A DNA stretch of 64,000 nt from Pseudomonas sp. CFBP 13711 (GTDB lineage Bacteria > Pseudomonadota > Gammaproteobacteria > Pseudomonadales > Pseudomonadaceae). Positions 49,092 through 57,820 of this stretch are shown one piece after another; positions within the stretch are counted from its first letter, which is position 1; every line of letters starts with the position of its first letter. The notes beneath the pieces were generated by a model. That model made no database searches and had not been told where the DNA came from. It saw only the letters and a program-made list of their open reading frames with translations. Both the position numbers and the translations under genes were made by a program. The stretch covers positions 186,001-250,000 of the forward strand of contig NZ_JACYVI010000002.1 of assembly GCF_014842265.1 (NCBI RefSeq), written 5' to 3'.

Positions 49092-50165
49092 TTAGCCTTT
49101 TATGCCTGAGACTGCGTCGCGCAATTGCGCTTCGAGGACGCCGGCGTCCAGTTCCTGGCCGATCAGCACCAGGTGGGTTTCCCGAGCTTCGTCTGGCTTC
49201 CAGGCGCGGTCGAAATGCTTGTCGAAACGCGTGCCGACACCTTGCACCAGCAGGCGCATGGGTTTGCCGGGAATGGCGGCGAAGCCTTTGACACGCAGGA
49301 TGCCGTGCTGGACGACGGCCTGGGTCAGCGCGTCGAGCAACAGCGATTCGTCGGCCTGAGGCAGCGTAATGGAGATGGAATCGAAGGCGTCATGGTCGTG
49401 GTCATCATGATCGTCGCCTTCGTGGTGATCGTGGTGGGTCTTGCGCCCGTCGATGTGCAGCTCGGACTCGGCGCCCAGGCCCAGCAACACGCTGATCGGC
49501 AGCTGGCCCCGGTTCGCTTCGACGATCTTCACCGCCGGCGGCAGTTCTTCGGCGACTTCGGCACGCACGGCGGCGAGAGCATCAGCGTCGAGCATGTCGG
49601 CCTTGTTCAGCACGACGAGATCGGCGCTGGCCAGTTGGTCGGCGAACAGTTCGTGCAGCGGCGATTCGTGATCCAGGTTCGGGTCGAGCTTGCGCTGAGC
49701 GTCGACTTGGTCCGGGAACGCGGCGAAGGTGCCCGCGAGCACGGCCGGGCTGTCGACCACGGTGATCACGGCGTCGACGGTGCAGGCGTTGCGGATTTCC
49801 GGCCACTGGAAGGCTTGAACCAGGGGTTTCGGCAGGGCCAGACCCGAGGTTTCGATGAGGATGTGATCGAGGTCGCCACGACGGGCGACCAGTTCCTGCA
49901 TCACCGGGAAAAACTCTTCCTGAACGGTGCAGCACAGGCAGCCGTTGGCCAGTTCGTACACGCGACCGACGGCTTCTTCTTCGGTGCAGCCGATGGTGCA
50001 TTGCTTGAGGATGTCGCCGTCGATGCCCAGTTCGCCGAATTCATTGACGATGACGGCGATGCGTCGGCCATCGGCGTTGTCCAGCATGTGCCGCAGCAAG
50101 GTGGTTTTGCCCGAGCCGAGAAAGCCGGTGACGATGGTGACGGGGAGTTTGGCCAGTGTTTTCAT
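49092..50165 (-). CDS. cobW: CobW GTPase, metal chaperone for cobalamin synthesis
   Basis: The 357-residue G3E GTPase has the P-loop VTGFLGSGKTTLLR, the metal-binding NGCLCCTVQEE and the guanine motif LNKAD. A His/Asp-rich stretch near residues 240-262 (HHDHHEGDDHDDHDHD) is likely to bind cobalt or zinc. CobW is thought to deliver Co(II) to the chelatase. It is first in the operon with cobN and chlID. The only upstream sequence is the riboswitch, so it should be repressed by cobalamin. Confidence 0.95.
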   Translation of the reverse strand: MKTLAKLPVTIVTGFLGSGKTTLLRHMLDNADGRRIAVIVNEFGELGIDGDILKQCTIGCTEEEAVGRVYELANGCLCCTVQEEFFPVMQELVARRGDLDHILIETSGLALPKPLVQAFQWPEIRNACTVDAVITVVDSPAVLAGTFAAFPDQVDAQRKLDPNLDHESPLHELFADQLASADLVVLNKADMLDADALAAVRAEVAEELPPAVKIVEANRGQLPISVLLGLGAESELHIDGRKTHHDHHEGDDHDDHDHDAFDSISITLPQADESLLLDALTQAVVQHGILRVKGFAAIPGKPMRLLVQGVGTRFDKHFDRAWKPDEARETHLVLIGQELDAGVLEAQLRDAVSGIKG

Positions 50166-50308
50166 CGGTTGCCCTCAGGCGTGCGGCGGGGCAACGAGGA
50201 CGAAAACAGCGCAGGCCGGTGGAAGCAGGCGCGCGGTTCGATTCGCCACCGGATCACCCCGCCCGGTTGTAGTGGAATTCCTCGGCCGCTTGCAGGCGGT
50301 CCGATTCG

Positions 50309-50490
50309 AGGCAGGTCTCCTGGCTCACGGCGGCCGGTCGCTGACAGGCATCATCAGGCGACTGGTATTCATCGCGCCTTCCCGCTCGCGCAGTGGCTGT
50401 GCAATGAAGCTGTCCGTTTACAGTTGCGGGGGCAGCTGCGGCTTGATACCGCATTCCCTTCTTAGCGCCGGTGGCCTTGGTAGTTGATAA
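50309..50490 (-). promoter_or_regulatory. Adenosylcobalamin riboswitch controlling cobW-cobN-chlID
   Basis: Read on the minus strand it has AAGAAGGGAATGCGGT, then GCCGCAGCTGCCCCCGCAAC (J-region), GCCACTG and GGGAAGGCGCGATGA, and ends in the B12-box-like AGCCAGGAGACCTGCC at 50326-50311. The order and spacing fit the cobalamin family. The 143 bases to the cobW start would hold the expression platform. Confidence 0.92.
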
Positions 50491-50654
50491 AGGCGCCCGG
50501 CGAACCTCAAGTGCGCAAGGCTACGCAGTGACTGGAGGCCGGTCAATCGCGCTTTGCAATGATCGCCGCGCCAATTGACGCACCGATCCCTGCATTGATT
50601 GACGCATCGGCTGAAGGGCCGATTGACGAGCTAAACAGCCCGTGGTCTCCTACA

Positions 50655-50870
50655 TACCTTGTTACGGGTGCCCTTCACAGGGTGAAACGGGAAACCGGTG
50701 CGTACAGACCTTCGGGTGTGTATCAGTCCGGTGCTGCCCCCGCAACGGTAAGCGAGTGAAGAGTCAGATCCACTGTGTCGGCAGCGATATGGGAAGGCGA
50801 TTCTTGAAGGCACGTCGGCTGTAACGGCTGATGCATGTGCCCCTCGCGAGCCCGGAGACCGGCCCGATAA
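50655..50870 (+). promoter_or_regulatory. Adenosylcobalamin riboswitch controlling cbtB-cbtA-cobE
   Basis: Conserved blocks are GGGTGAAACGGGAAACCGGTG, GTGCTGCCCCCGCAACGGTAA (50731-50751), CCACTGTGTCGGC, GGGAAGGCGATTCTTGAAGG, and a final GAGCCCGGAGACCGGCCC near 50848-50865. It precedes cbtB by about 110 bases. The other riboswitch is on the opposite strand; both promoters lie between them. Confidence 0.93.
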
Positions 50871-50980
50871 CGCTACATAACACAACCCGCGGTGGGCGGG
50901 CGCTGTTGATCACTGCCGGCCTTCGCCTGCGGTGTCTTCGCGTCCTTCCGTCCGCTGAATCCACTTCAGAGAGAAGCGCC

Positions 50981-51196
50981 ATGTCCATCAGCACACCCCG
51001 CCAGACGTCCGGCACCGGCACCAGCACAAACACCACAACAGCCGTGACCGCCACCCAAAGCCAGCGCCTTGTCGCCGCCGTCAGCGCGATGTTTCTCGGT
51101 GCGTTTCTGGTGTACTTCGCCGGCTTCTCCCACATCGATGCAGTGCACAACGCGGCACACGACACCCGTCACAGCTCCGCCTTCCCGTGCCATTGA
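50981..51196 (+). CDS. cbtB: CbtB, small cobalt transport subunit
   Basis: The 71-residue protein has one membrane segment (VAAVSAMFLGAFLVYFAGF) and a His-rich C-terminus, IDAVHNAAHDTRHSSAFPCH, typical of CbtB. It is thought to help CbtA capture cobalt. The N-terminal 25 residues are Thr-rich and longer than in usual CbtB proteins of about 60 residues. It sits just after the riboswitch, and cbtA follows 11 bases later. Confidence 0.93.
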   Translation: MSISTPRQTSGTGTSTNTTTAVTATQSQRLVAAVSAMFLGAFLVYFAGFSHIDAVHNAAHDTRHSSAFPCH

Positions 51197-51207
51197 GACC
51201 TGCCGCC

Positions 51208-51927
51208 ATGTTCAAGCGAATTGCGCAAACGGCCGGGTTCACCGGACTGCTCGCCGCCCTGCTGTTGACACTGCTGCAGAGCTTCTCGGTGGCGCCACTG
51301 ATCCTGCAGGCGGAGACCTACGAAAAGGCCCCGGCTGCCGAGATGCACGAGCACGCCGAGGGTGCGATGGCCGGCCACGTCCATGACGCCGAAGCCTGGG
51401 AGCCGGAAGACGGCTGGCAGCGCGTGCTGTCCACCACCGGCGGCAATCTGGTGGTCGCGGTCGGCTTCGCCCTGATGCTGGCGGCGCTGTACACCCTGCG
51501 TACGCCGACCAGTGCCCGCGAAGGCGTGCTGTGGGGGTTGGCCGGTTATGCGGTGTTCGTGCTGGCGCCCACTCTTGGTTTGCCGCCCGAGCTGCCCGGC
51601 ACTGTCGCGGCGGATCTGACCCAACGGCAGATCTGGTGGGTCGGCACCGCCGCCTCCACGGCTGCAGGCCTGGCATTGATAGTGTTTGCACGGCACTGGG
51701 TGTTGAAGGCCTTGGGCGCGGTGATCCTGGTGGTGCCGCATATCGTCGGCGCGCCGCAACCGGCGGTGCATTCGGCACTGGCGCCGGAAGCCCTTGAAGC
51801 GCAATTCAAGATCGCGTCGCTGCTAACCAATGCGGTTTTCTGGATTGCCCTGGGCTGGATCAGCGCCTGGTTGTTTCGGCGCAATGAAGCGACCGAGACG
51901 CACGTCGGTTTGAAGCCTGCTCTGTGA
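51208..51927 (+). CDS. cbtA: CbtA cobalt transporter
   Basis: The 239-residue protein has about five membrane segments. A His/Glu loop (EMHEHAEGAMAGHVHDAEAWEPEDG) after the first segment would collect metal, and a second His pair lies in VVPHIVGAPQPAVH. The pair CbtAB is predicted to import cobalt and is regulated by cobalamin riboswitches in many Proteobacteria, in line with the arrangement here. It overlaps cobE at GTGA. Confidence 0.93.
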   Translation: MFKRIAQTAGFTGLLAALLLTLLQSFSVAPLILQAETYEKAPAAEMHEHAEGAMAGHVHDAEAWEPEDGWQRVLSTTGGNLVVAVGFALMLAALYTLRTPTSAREGVLWGLAGYAVFVLAPTLGLPPELPGTVAADLTQRQIWWVGTAASTAAGLALIVFARHWVLKALGAVILVVPHIVGAPQPAVHSALAPEALEAQFKIASLLTNAVFWIALGWISAWLFRRNEATETHVGLKPAL

Positions 51928-52358
51928 ATGAAGTGCGCAATCGGCCGCTGTGGGTGGTCGGTCTGGGCTGCCAGCGCGGCTGTTCGGCGCTGGAGCTTCG
52001 GCGGTTGATGGAGGATGGGTTGCGGGAGGGTCGTCTTGAGCTGAAAGACGTTGCCGCCCTCGCCTCCATTGACGGCAAGTCGGCTGAGGTAGGGCTGCTG
52101 GAACTGGGTCATGAGCTGGGGCTGACGATCGGGTTTTTCAGCGCGGATGATCTGGCGGCTTACGAGGCACAGCTGACTTACCGTTCGGACATCGCCTTCG
52201 AACGCACCGGCTGCTACGGCGTGGCAGAAAGCGCGGCGCTGGCGATGGTGACACGGTTGACCGGCGCGCCCGCGACCTTGGTCATCCCCCGCCGAAAAAG
52301 CCCCCACGCGACCTTTGCTCTGGCAACCGCAAACGTTAGGGTTGGAGCAATCTCATAG
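51924..52358 (+). CDS. cobE: CobE, cobalamin biosynthesis protein
   Basis: The 144-residue protein starts at GTG 51924, overlapping the cbtA stop by four bases. It matches CobE and the C-terminal domain of CbiG: LWVVGLGCQRGCSALELRR at the N-terminus, VAALASIDGKSAEVGLLEL in the middle and RTGCYGVAESAALAM later. CbiG opens the lactone ring in the anaerobic path. CobE of the aerobic path is essential but its exact step is uncertain. It lies in the cbtB operon. Confidence 0.92.
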   Translation: MNEVRNRPLWVVGLGCQRGCSALELRRLMEDGLREGRLELKDVAALASIDGKSAEVGLLELGHELGLTIGFFSADDLAAYEAQLTYRSDIAFERTGCYGVAESAALAMVTRLTGAPATLVIPRRKSPHATFALATANVRVGAIS

Positions 52359-52371
52359 GCCGGCTCAACCT

Positions 52372-52488
52372 TGTAGGACCGGCTAGAACTGTAGGACCGG
52401 CTTTAGCCGGGAAGGCGTCAGTGGTCCCACCGCAGATTTTGCTGGTGTGCCCGAGGGCCCCTTCCCGGCTAAAGCCAGTCCTACAAAG
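52372..52488. repeat. REP cluster between cobE and cobM
   Basis: A truncated TGTAGGACCGGCT (52372-52384), a full REP (52391-52415) and an inverted copy with one mismatch (52461-52487) lie in the 202-bp space. Confidence 0.75.
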
Positions 52489-52560
52489 TCAGACCGAGTG
52501 CGCTCAGGGAGAATGCATCCGACGAGCCACTGCTCAAATGAACCCCAATCAGGACACCCC

Positions 52561-53307
52561 ATGACTGTTTTTTTCATCGGCGCCGGCCCCGGCGATCCGG
52601 ACCTGATCACTGTCAAAGGCCAGCGGCTGATCCGCTCCTGCCCGGTGATCATTTACGCCGGTTCCCTGGTGCCTGAAGCAGTGCTGGAAGGTCATCAGGC
52701 AGTTCAGGTCACCAACAGCGCTCCATTGCACCTTCAGCAGATCATCGAGCTGATGAAATCCGCTCATGCACAGGGCCAGGACGTGGCGCGTGTGCATTCC
52801 GGCGATCCGAGCCTGTATGGCGCGGTCGGCGAACAAATCCGCTGCCTGCGCGAGCTGCAGATCCCCTTCGAAATCATCCCCGGCGTCACCGCCACCGCCG
52901 CCTGCGCCGCGTTGCTCGGGACAGAGCTGACGCTGCCGGACATCTCCCAGAGCGTGATCCTGACCCGCTACGCCGACAAAACCGACATGCCCGAAGGCGA
53001 AAGCCTGGGCGATCTGGCACGGCACCGGGCAACCATGGCGATCCATCTGGGGGTCAATAACCTCGGCAAGATCGTCGCCGAGCTGACGCCGCACTATGGC
53101 GCCGACTGCCCCATCGCCGTGGTGCATCGCGCCAGCTGGCCGGATCAGGATTGGGTCACCGGCACACTGGCAGACATCGAGGAGAAGGTGCGGATCAAGG
53201 GATTTCGTCGCACCGCGCTGATCCTGGTGGGTCGGGTACTGGGCAACGACGTGTTCAGCGAGTCATCGCTGTATCGCGCGGGCCATGTCCATGTGTTCAG
53301 GCCCTAG
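52561..53307 (+). CDS. cobM: Precorrin-4 C11-methyltransferase CobM
   Basis: This 248-residue SAM-dependent tetrapyrrole methyltransferase adds a methyl at C11 of precorrin-4. It begins with the glycine loop FFIGAGPGDPDLITVKG; other typical segments are IIYAGSLVP, ARVHSGDPSLYGA and GVTATAACAALLG. The length is normal. The ATG has AGGA seven bases upstream. The REP cluster separates it from cobE, so shared transcription with cbtB is possible but could be reduced. Confidence 0.95.
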   Translation: MTVFFIGAGPGDPDLITVKGQRLIRSCPVIIYAGSLVPEAVLEGHQAVQVTNSAPLHLQQIIELMKSAHAQGQDVARVHSGDPSLYGAVGEQIRCLRELQIPFEIIPGVTATAACAALLGTELTLPDISQSVILTRYADKTDMPEGESLGDLARHRATMAIHLGVNNLGKIVAELTPHYGADCPIAVVHRASWPDQDWVTGTLADIEEKVRIKGFRRTALILVGRVLGNDVFSESSLYRAGHVHVFRP

Positions 53308-53338
53308 CGTGCGCCTCTAGACCTTGGCGAGCGCCCAC

Positions 53339-53365
53339 AAAAAAGCCCCGAACCCGTCGGGGCTT
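53339..53365 (-). terminator. Rho-independent terminator of nfuA
   Basis: On the minus strand AAGCCCCG pairs with CGGGGCTT around a seven-base loop, followed by TTTTTT (53344-53339 region). It may also slow transcripts from cobM, though no T run follows on that strand. Confidence 0.9.
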
Positions 53366-53402
53366 GCCTGCAACACCATACTTCCTGGTATCACACGTTG
53401 AC

Positions 53403-53996
53403 TCAGTAATACGCGTTTTCTTTCTGGGTGTGGTCGGTCACGTCACGCACACCGGTCAGCTCGGGGATGCGCTCCAGCAATGTGCGCTCGATGCCTTCCT
53501 TGAGCGTGACATCTGCCTGACCGCAACCCTGGCAACCACCGCCAAACTGGAGAATGGCGACATTCGCCTCATCTTCTTCCACCACCTCGATCAAGGTCAC
53601 CTGGCCGCCGTGACTGGCGAGACCCGGGTTGATCTCGGTCTGCAGGTAGTAATTGATACGCTCGTTGATCGGGCTGTCGGCGTTGACCATCGGCACTTTG
53701 GCGTTTGGCGCCTTGATGGTCAGTTGGCCACCCATGCGGTCAGTCGCGTAATCAACAACGGCGTCGTCCAGAAACGCTTCGCTGAACGCGTCGATCCAGG
53801 CGGTGAAGCTTTTCAGGCCGATGGCCGTGTCTTCAGGTTTCTCTTCGCCCGGCTTGCAGTAGGCAATGCAGGTTTCAGCGTATTGGGTGCCAGGCTGGGT
53901 AATAAACACGCGGATGCCGATGCCGGGGGTGTTCTGCTTTTCCAGCAGATCGGCCAGGTAATCGTGGGCGGCATCAGTAATCGTAATAGCGGTCAT
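53403..53996 (-). CDS. nfuA: NfuA, Fe-S cluster carrier
   Basis: The 197-residue protein carries a degenerate A-type N-domain (residues 1-100, with [10 protein letters not shown]) and a C-terminal Nfu domain with C155-x2-C158 in [10 protein letters not shown]. It transfers 4Fe-4S clusters to target enzymes under stress or iron limitation. The start ATG 53996 agrees with family length. It is monocistronic with a strong terminator. Confidence 0.96.
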   Translation of the reverse strand: MTAITITDAAHDYLADLLEKQNTPGIGIRVFITQPGTQYAETCIAYCKPGEEKPEDTAIGLKSFTAWIDAFSEAFLDDAVVDYATDRMGGQLTIKAPNAKVPMVNADSPINERINYYLQTEINPGLASHGGQVTLIEVVEEDEANVAILQFGGGCQGCGQADVTLKEGIERTLLERIPELTGVRDVTDHTQKENAYY

Positions 53997-54100
53997 GAAA
54001 ATTCCTCGCAGACGTGGGGCGCAGTTTACGCCAATCAACTGCGCCTGACAAAGCCCTAGTGTTTTAGTCAGGTAAGCGGTTCGCCTAGACTAAAAACCCG

Positions 54101-55120
54101 TCACGACAGAGCTGCTTCCTTGCTCGCCCTTCTCTGGTCCAGCCAGCCCTTCATGCGTCGGTACAGGCCCTTCTCGATCCACTCATAACTGAGCCACGCC
54201 CCCAGGGCGATGACCGGCACACAGACGGCAAACACCACGTACGGGTTAATGCCATAACGCTCGCTCACCAGCCAGCCCGCGTACAGCACCAGCACGTGGA
54301 GCAGGTACACCGAATACGAGCAATCGCCCATGACTTTGAGAAGGCGGTAGTTGCGCAGATAGGGTTCGAGGGAGATGCAGGCCACCACAATCACAGCGCT
54401 CGGCAGGCCCCAATTGATGATGCGAGGCGCCGGTTGCAGGTGGTCGATGGTGAACAGCGCGGCGCCGATCGCGATCAATGGCAGCCACAACCGTTCGCTG
54501 ATCCAGCCCCGGCGATACATCACGCCGACGAAGATGCCGAGGAGGAATTCGTAAACGATGTCATTGGCGTAGAACCGGCTGACCAGGCCCGACCGACCCA
54601 GCACGTCAGTAATGGCGAACAGCGCCGCCGCCAGGATCAACGGGCGCAGACGCTGCTGAAAGAGAAAGACCATCGAGAACAGCACGTAGAACAGCATCTC
54701 GTAGTTCAGCGTCCAGCCCACGTTGAGGGTGGGATAAAGGCCGTAACCGCCGGGGTTTTCCGAAGGGATGAACAGCAGCGACAGCACAAAGCTCTGCCAG
54801 TCGACCACCTGGTGGGGCAGCAGCGGCTGGGCGACCACGACCAATACACCCATCACCAAGGTGTACAGCCAGTACGCCGGGACGATACGAATAACCCGGT
54901 TGAGCATGAAACGGCCGGCGGGGATGTCCTTGTCCACGGTTGACAGGTAGATGACCAGACCGCTGATGACGAAAAAAATGTCGACGCCGACCGCGCCTTT
55001 TTCAGTGAAAAAGCGGCCGACCGGCCCACTCGGATGGAAGTCGAAAAAAATCTGCATGAAGTGGTGACACACAACAGCCCACGCGGCGAGTGCCCGCAGG
55101 GCCTGAACCGAAATCAACAT
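54101..55120 (-). CDS. Acyltransferase family 3 membrane protein (OafA/YrhL-like)
   Basis: The 339-residue protein has ten or so membrane segments. It begins SVQALRALAAWAVVCHHFMQ, with the family's Arg and catalytic His motif; VGVDIFFVISGLVIYLS and RVIRIVPAYWLYTL follow, all typical of family 3 acyltransferases. These modify sugars of lipopolysaccharide or exopolysaccharide with acetyl or succinyl groups. Start ATG 55120, behind GAGG, replaces a longer frame to 55270. No polysaccharide genes lie nearby. Confidence 0.9.
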   Translation of the reverse strand: MLISVQALRALAAWAVVCHHFMQIFFDFHPSGPVGRFFTEKGAVGVDIFFVISGLVIYLSTVDKDIPAGRFMLNRVIRIVPAYWLYTLVMGVLVVVAQPLLPHQVVDWQSFVLSLLFIPSENPGGYGLYPTLNVGWTLNYEMLFYVLFSMVFLFQQRLRPLILAAALFAITDVLGRSGLVSRFYANDIVYEFLLGIFVGVMYRRGWISERLWLPLIAIGAALFTIDHLQPAPRIINWGLPSAVIVVACISLEPYLRNYRLLKVMGDCSYSVYLLHVLVLYAGWLVSERYGINPYVVFAVCVPVIALGAWLSYEWIEKGLYRRMKGWLDQRRASKEAALS

Positions 55121-55350
55121 CTGCAACCTCTTGCTTCGTCTGGATTGACCCCAGGCGCCATACCGGCAAGGCACGGCGTCGGAGAGCGACTCACAGGGTC
55201 CGACTTCGAAAATTGCAAAAAGGTTCGACGCCACTGACGGGCTGCATAATGGCTGCACGCCATGTTCCATAAGGGTTTCCCCGTTTGGACCAGCGTCAGT
55301 CGGGCCGACGCCGAATGTGAAGATTCCTTAAATAACGGCGCCCCTGCGAC

Positions 55351-57651
55351 TCACAGATTCTCGTACCGATTCATGTCCAGCACCCCTGCCTCGCGGGGTT
55401 CGGTTTCCTGAAGGTAGCGGTCCAGGTCGTGGAAGTAGGTCCAGAATAATGGATGGCTGCGGCGCACGCCCCAGCGCTGGACGATGGCGTCAAACGCCTG
55501 CTTGTGATCATGGGCCTGCTCCATCGCGTCAACAAACGCGCCGACTTCACTGGCCGGGATATTGAGCATGAAATTCGGGTAGCTGCTCAGCACTCCCGGG
55601 TAGATCGTCAGCGTGTCCAGGCCCGGCTGGTAGCGGTAATCCTCACCCATCAGAAAGGCGACGTTACTGTGGGCGCGGTTGCGCAGCATGCTGTAAATGA
55701 TGCGTTTGCCGCTGCCGTCCTGGATGCGCAGCATCGTCGCCTCCGGCAACTGGTGAATGACCTTCAGCCCCGCCGCCGGCCGCGACGTCAGCCGGCTCAG
55801 GGTCTGCTCGACGTCGCTGAACACCGGGTCCAGTCCCTCACGCGAACAGTACGCGCCGTCGCAGCGATTGATCGGGTCCGGCGTCACGTTCAAGGTGCCC
55901 GCACGCTCGATCAACTTGCGCTCGAAGTCACGCTTGGGGTTGTGCTCATCGAGCTTCAGGCCGGTCGGGGTGTGATCGTCGATGGCCTGATAATCCAGCC
56001 ACATCTTCACTTTGCCGCCGTTCTGGTACCAGTCACCGAGGATGTCGTCACGCTTGTCCGCCGGCATCAGGCGCAGGAAATTGACCTCGGCGCCGTTGCG
56101 GATCAGGTCGAAATACAGACGCGTCTGCACCTGATGGGAAACGTTGCCGTAGACGTCGAAATTCACCGCCAGCTGGTAATAGGTGCGCTCCAGCAAGGGG
56201 TAGTCGAACAGCCAGACGCTGTTGGGCAGCGCGCCGATCAAGCCTTTGTTTACCGAGGCGCTGTCGAAGTGGCGGAAGATGGTCAGCAGCGCATTGTCGT
56301 TCCCCGCCCACAGGGTCGCCCATCCCGGCGGCGGCATGTGCGCGTAGGCATCGCTGCGCAGGTCTTCGTATTGATTGCGCTTGTCACGGTAGTCGTGCCA
56401 CAGGGTCAGAACGCTGCCGATGTCATCGTCCTGCCCCGGCATCGCCAGCAACGGCGTGGCCTTGGCCCGATAGGCCGCATCGGTGATGTAACGGTCGTGG
56501 CCGGGCTCCTGGAACAAGGCCCAGAAATGATCGCGAATCACGTCCGTGGCGATCTCGCCCCGACACACCGGGCCGCGAATGAAGGTGCGCACGAAGTATT
56601 CGGCGTTATCCAGCATGAACTGGTAACGCGCGACGGCGGGGATCTGCTGGAACGTTTCAAACGGGTTGGCCCGATGCTGCGGACCATAGCCGGGCAGCTC
56701 GGTGGCATGCCAGGTCCCGCTGTAGAACAGTTGCTTGACCCGGGCCAGCTTCTGCGGGCCCATCGGGTAGGTGATGTGGGTCTTGTGGACGATAACGCCC
56801 TGCACCGGCATCAGGCGGTAATAGAAGGTGGTGCCAGGATCATCGTCGGGGCGGCGCGTGGCGATCAGGTCGACGGGTTGGCCGCTTGGCGTGCGCGAGC
56901 GCACCCACTGGAAGAAATGCCCCGGCTCGCCGTCGCTGAAATACACGTGGGCGAGAAACAGATGTTCGTACAGCCAGCGGCCGACCAGCGCTTCGCTCGA
57001 TCCGGGACGATTGAGCAGGCTTTCCCATTCGTTGATCTGCACCGTTTCCCGCGCAATCGGTTGCAGCGGCGTCTGTTCCACCGGCGCCCCGGCTGCCAGC
57101 CAGCGTTGCAGCGTGCTGTATTGAGCGTCGGTGAGGCCGGTCACCGCCAGGGGCATGCCCTGCCCCGGACGCGCCTTGGCATAGGCGGCGAACTCGTTGG
57201 GCAACGGGCACATGTTCTGGCGATTCAGGCCCAGCACGATGCCGTCCGGCAGCCGCGCGTTGGGCACCAACGGCGCGCCGTGCCCGAACTCGAGCATCTT
57301 TGCCATCAGCGCCGCCTGATTGCTCTGCCCGTCCAGCACTGAATAAAAGCCTTTTTTACGCCAGGCGTCAGGGCCCTGCGCGTCGACGAAAATCCGGGTG
57401 GGTGCGACCGCCTTGCTGCGGTCGCCTTCGTAAACCGGCACCTTCGATGCACCGCGCAGCACACCTTCGCCGCTGCCCAGGTTCAGCTGGCAGGCAGCGT
57501 CATTGCACGCATGGCAGGCAACGCACTTCTCGGTGAAGATCGGCTGGATATCACGGCTGTAGGAAACAGCCGGAGACTGAAGGGGTGACTGCGCGAACGC
57601 TGCACCGCAAAACAACAAGGCCAGGGAACTGGCGAGCACGCGATGCAGCAT
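55351..57651 (-). CDS. cti: Fatty acid cis/trans isomerase Cti
   Basis: This 766-residue periplasmic enzyme turns cis-unsaturated membrane fatty acids into trans forms upon solvent, heat or heavy-metal stress. It has a signal peptide cleaved after AAFA (residue 20) and a cytochrome c-type heme motif C43-V-A-C46-H47. The rest is a family-specific sequence including VRSRTPSGQPVDLIATRRPD and a C-terminal HPLFWTYFHDLDRYLQE. Expression is usually constitutive. It is divergent from metH with 169 bases between, as known for P. putida. Confidence 0.95.
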   Translation of the reverse strand: MLHRVLASSLALLFCGAAFAQSPLQSPAVSYSRDIQPIFTEKCVACHACNDAACQLNLGSGEGVLRGASKVPVYEGDRSKAVAPTRIFVDAQGPDAWRKKGFYSVLDGQSNQAALMAKMLEFGHGAPLVPNARLPDGIVLGLNRQNMCPLPNEFAAYAKARPGQGMPLAVTGLTDAQYSTLQRWLAAGAPVEQTPLQPIARETVQINEWESLLNRPGSSEALVGRWLYEHLFLAHVYFSDGEPGHFFQWVRSRTPSGQPVDLIATRRPDDDPGTTFYYRLMPVQGVIVHKTHITYPMGPQKLARVKQLFYSGTWHATELPGYGPQHRANPFETFQQIPAVARYQFMLDNAEYFVRTFIRGPVCRGEIATDVIRDHFWALFQEPGHDRYITDAAYRAKATPLLAMPGQDDDIGSVLTLWHDYRDKRNQYEDLRSDAYAHMPPPGWATLWAGNDNALLTIFRHFDSASVNKGLIGALPNSVWLFDYPLLERTYYQLAVNFDVYGNVSHQVQTRLYFDLIRNGAEVNFLRLMPADKRDDILGDWYQNGGKVKMWLDYQAIDDHTPTGLKLDEHNPKRDFERKLIERAGTLNVTPDPINRCDGAYCSREGLDPVFSDVEQTLSRLTSRPAAGLKVIHQLPEATMLRIQDGSGKRIIYSMLRNRAHSNVAFLMGEDYRYQPGLDTLTIYPGVLSSYPNFMLNIPASEVGAFVDAMEQAHDHKQAFDAIVQRWGVRRSHPLFWTYFHDLDRYLQETEPREAGVLDMNRYENL

Positions 57652-57711
57652 GGAACGGGCGTCCTGAAAATGATTCGGCCGAATTCTACCTGTGGCTAAT
57701 GGCCTGCAACA

Positions 57712-57724
57712 TGAACAGAATTCA
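57712..57724. promoter_or_regulatory. Possible MetR-like site in the metH promoter region
   Basis: TGAA (57712-57715) and TTCA (57721-57724) are five bases apart, the spacing of MetR sites. The central base is G rather than A/T, so the match is imperfect. It lies 97 bases before metH. Confidence 0.3.
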
Positions 57725-57820
57725 TGTAAATCCCGGAATGATTTAAATCCGCGCAGGTTTGCTATTATTTCGCTCTTTTCAGCGCCACCTTATTTCGTAC
57801 TTCTTCATCCGGGTAACCTC

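Noticed and set aside
46813..49095. A 760-codon frame opposite cobN, and an 841-codon frame opposite metH (57824-60349)
   Set aside because: Both are shadows caused by GC-rich third positions of well-supported genes; composition is His/Gln/Arg/Val-rich with no family resemblance.
57652..57820. A riboswitch in the metH leader
   Set aside because: No cobalamin or SAM riboswitch core such as the CCCCCGCAAC block was found in these 169 bases.
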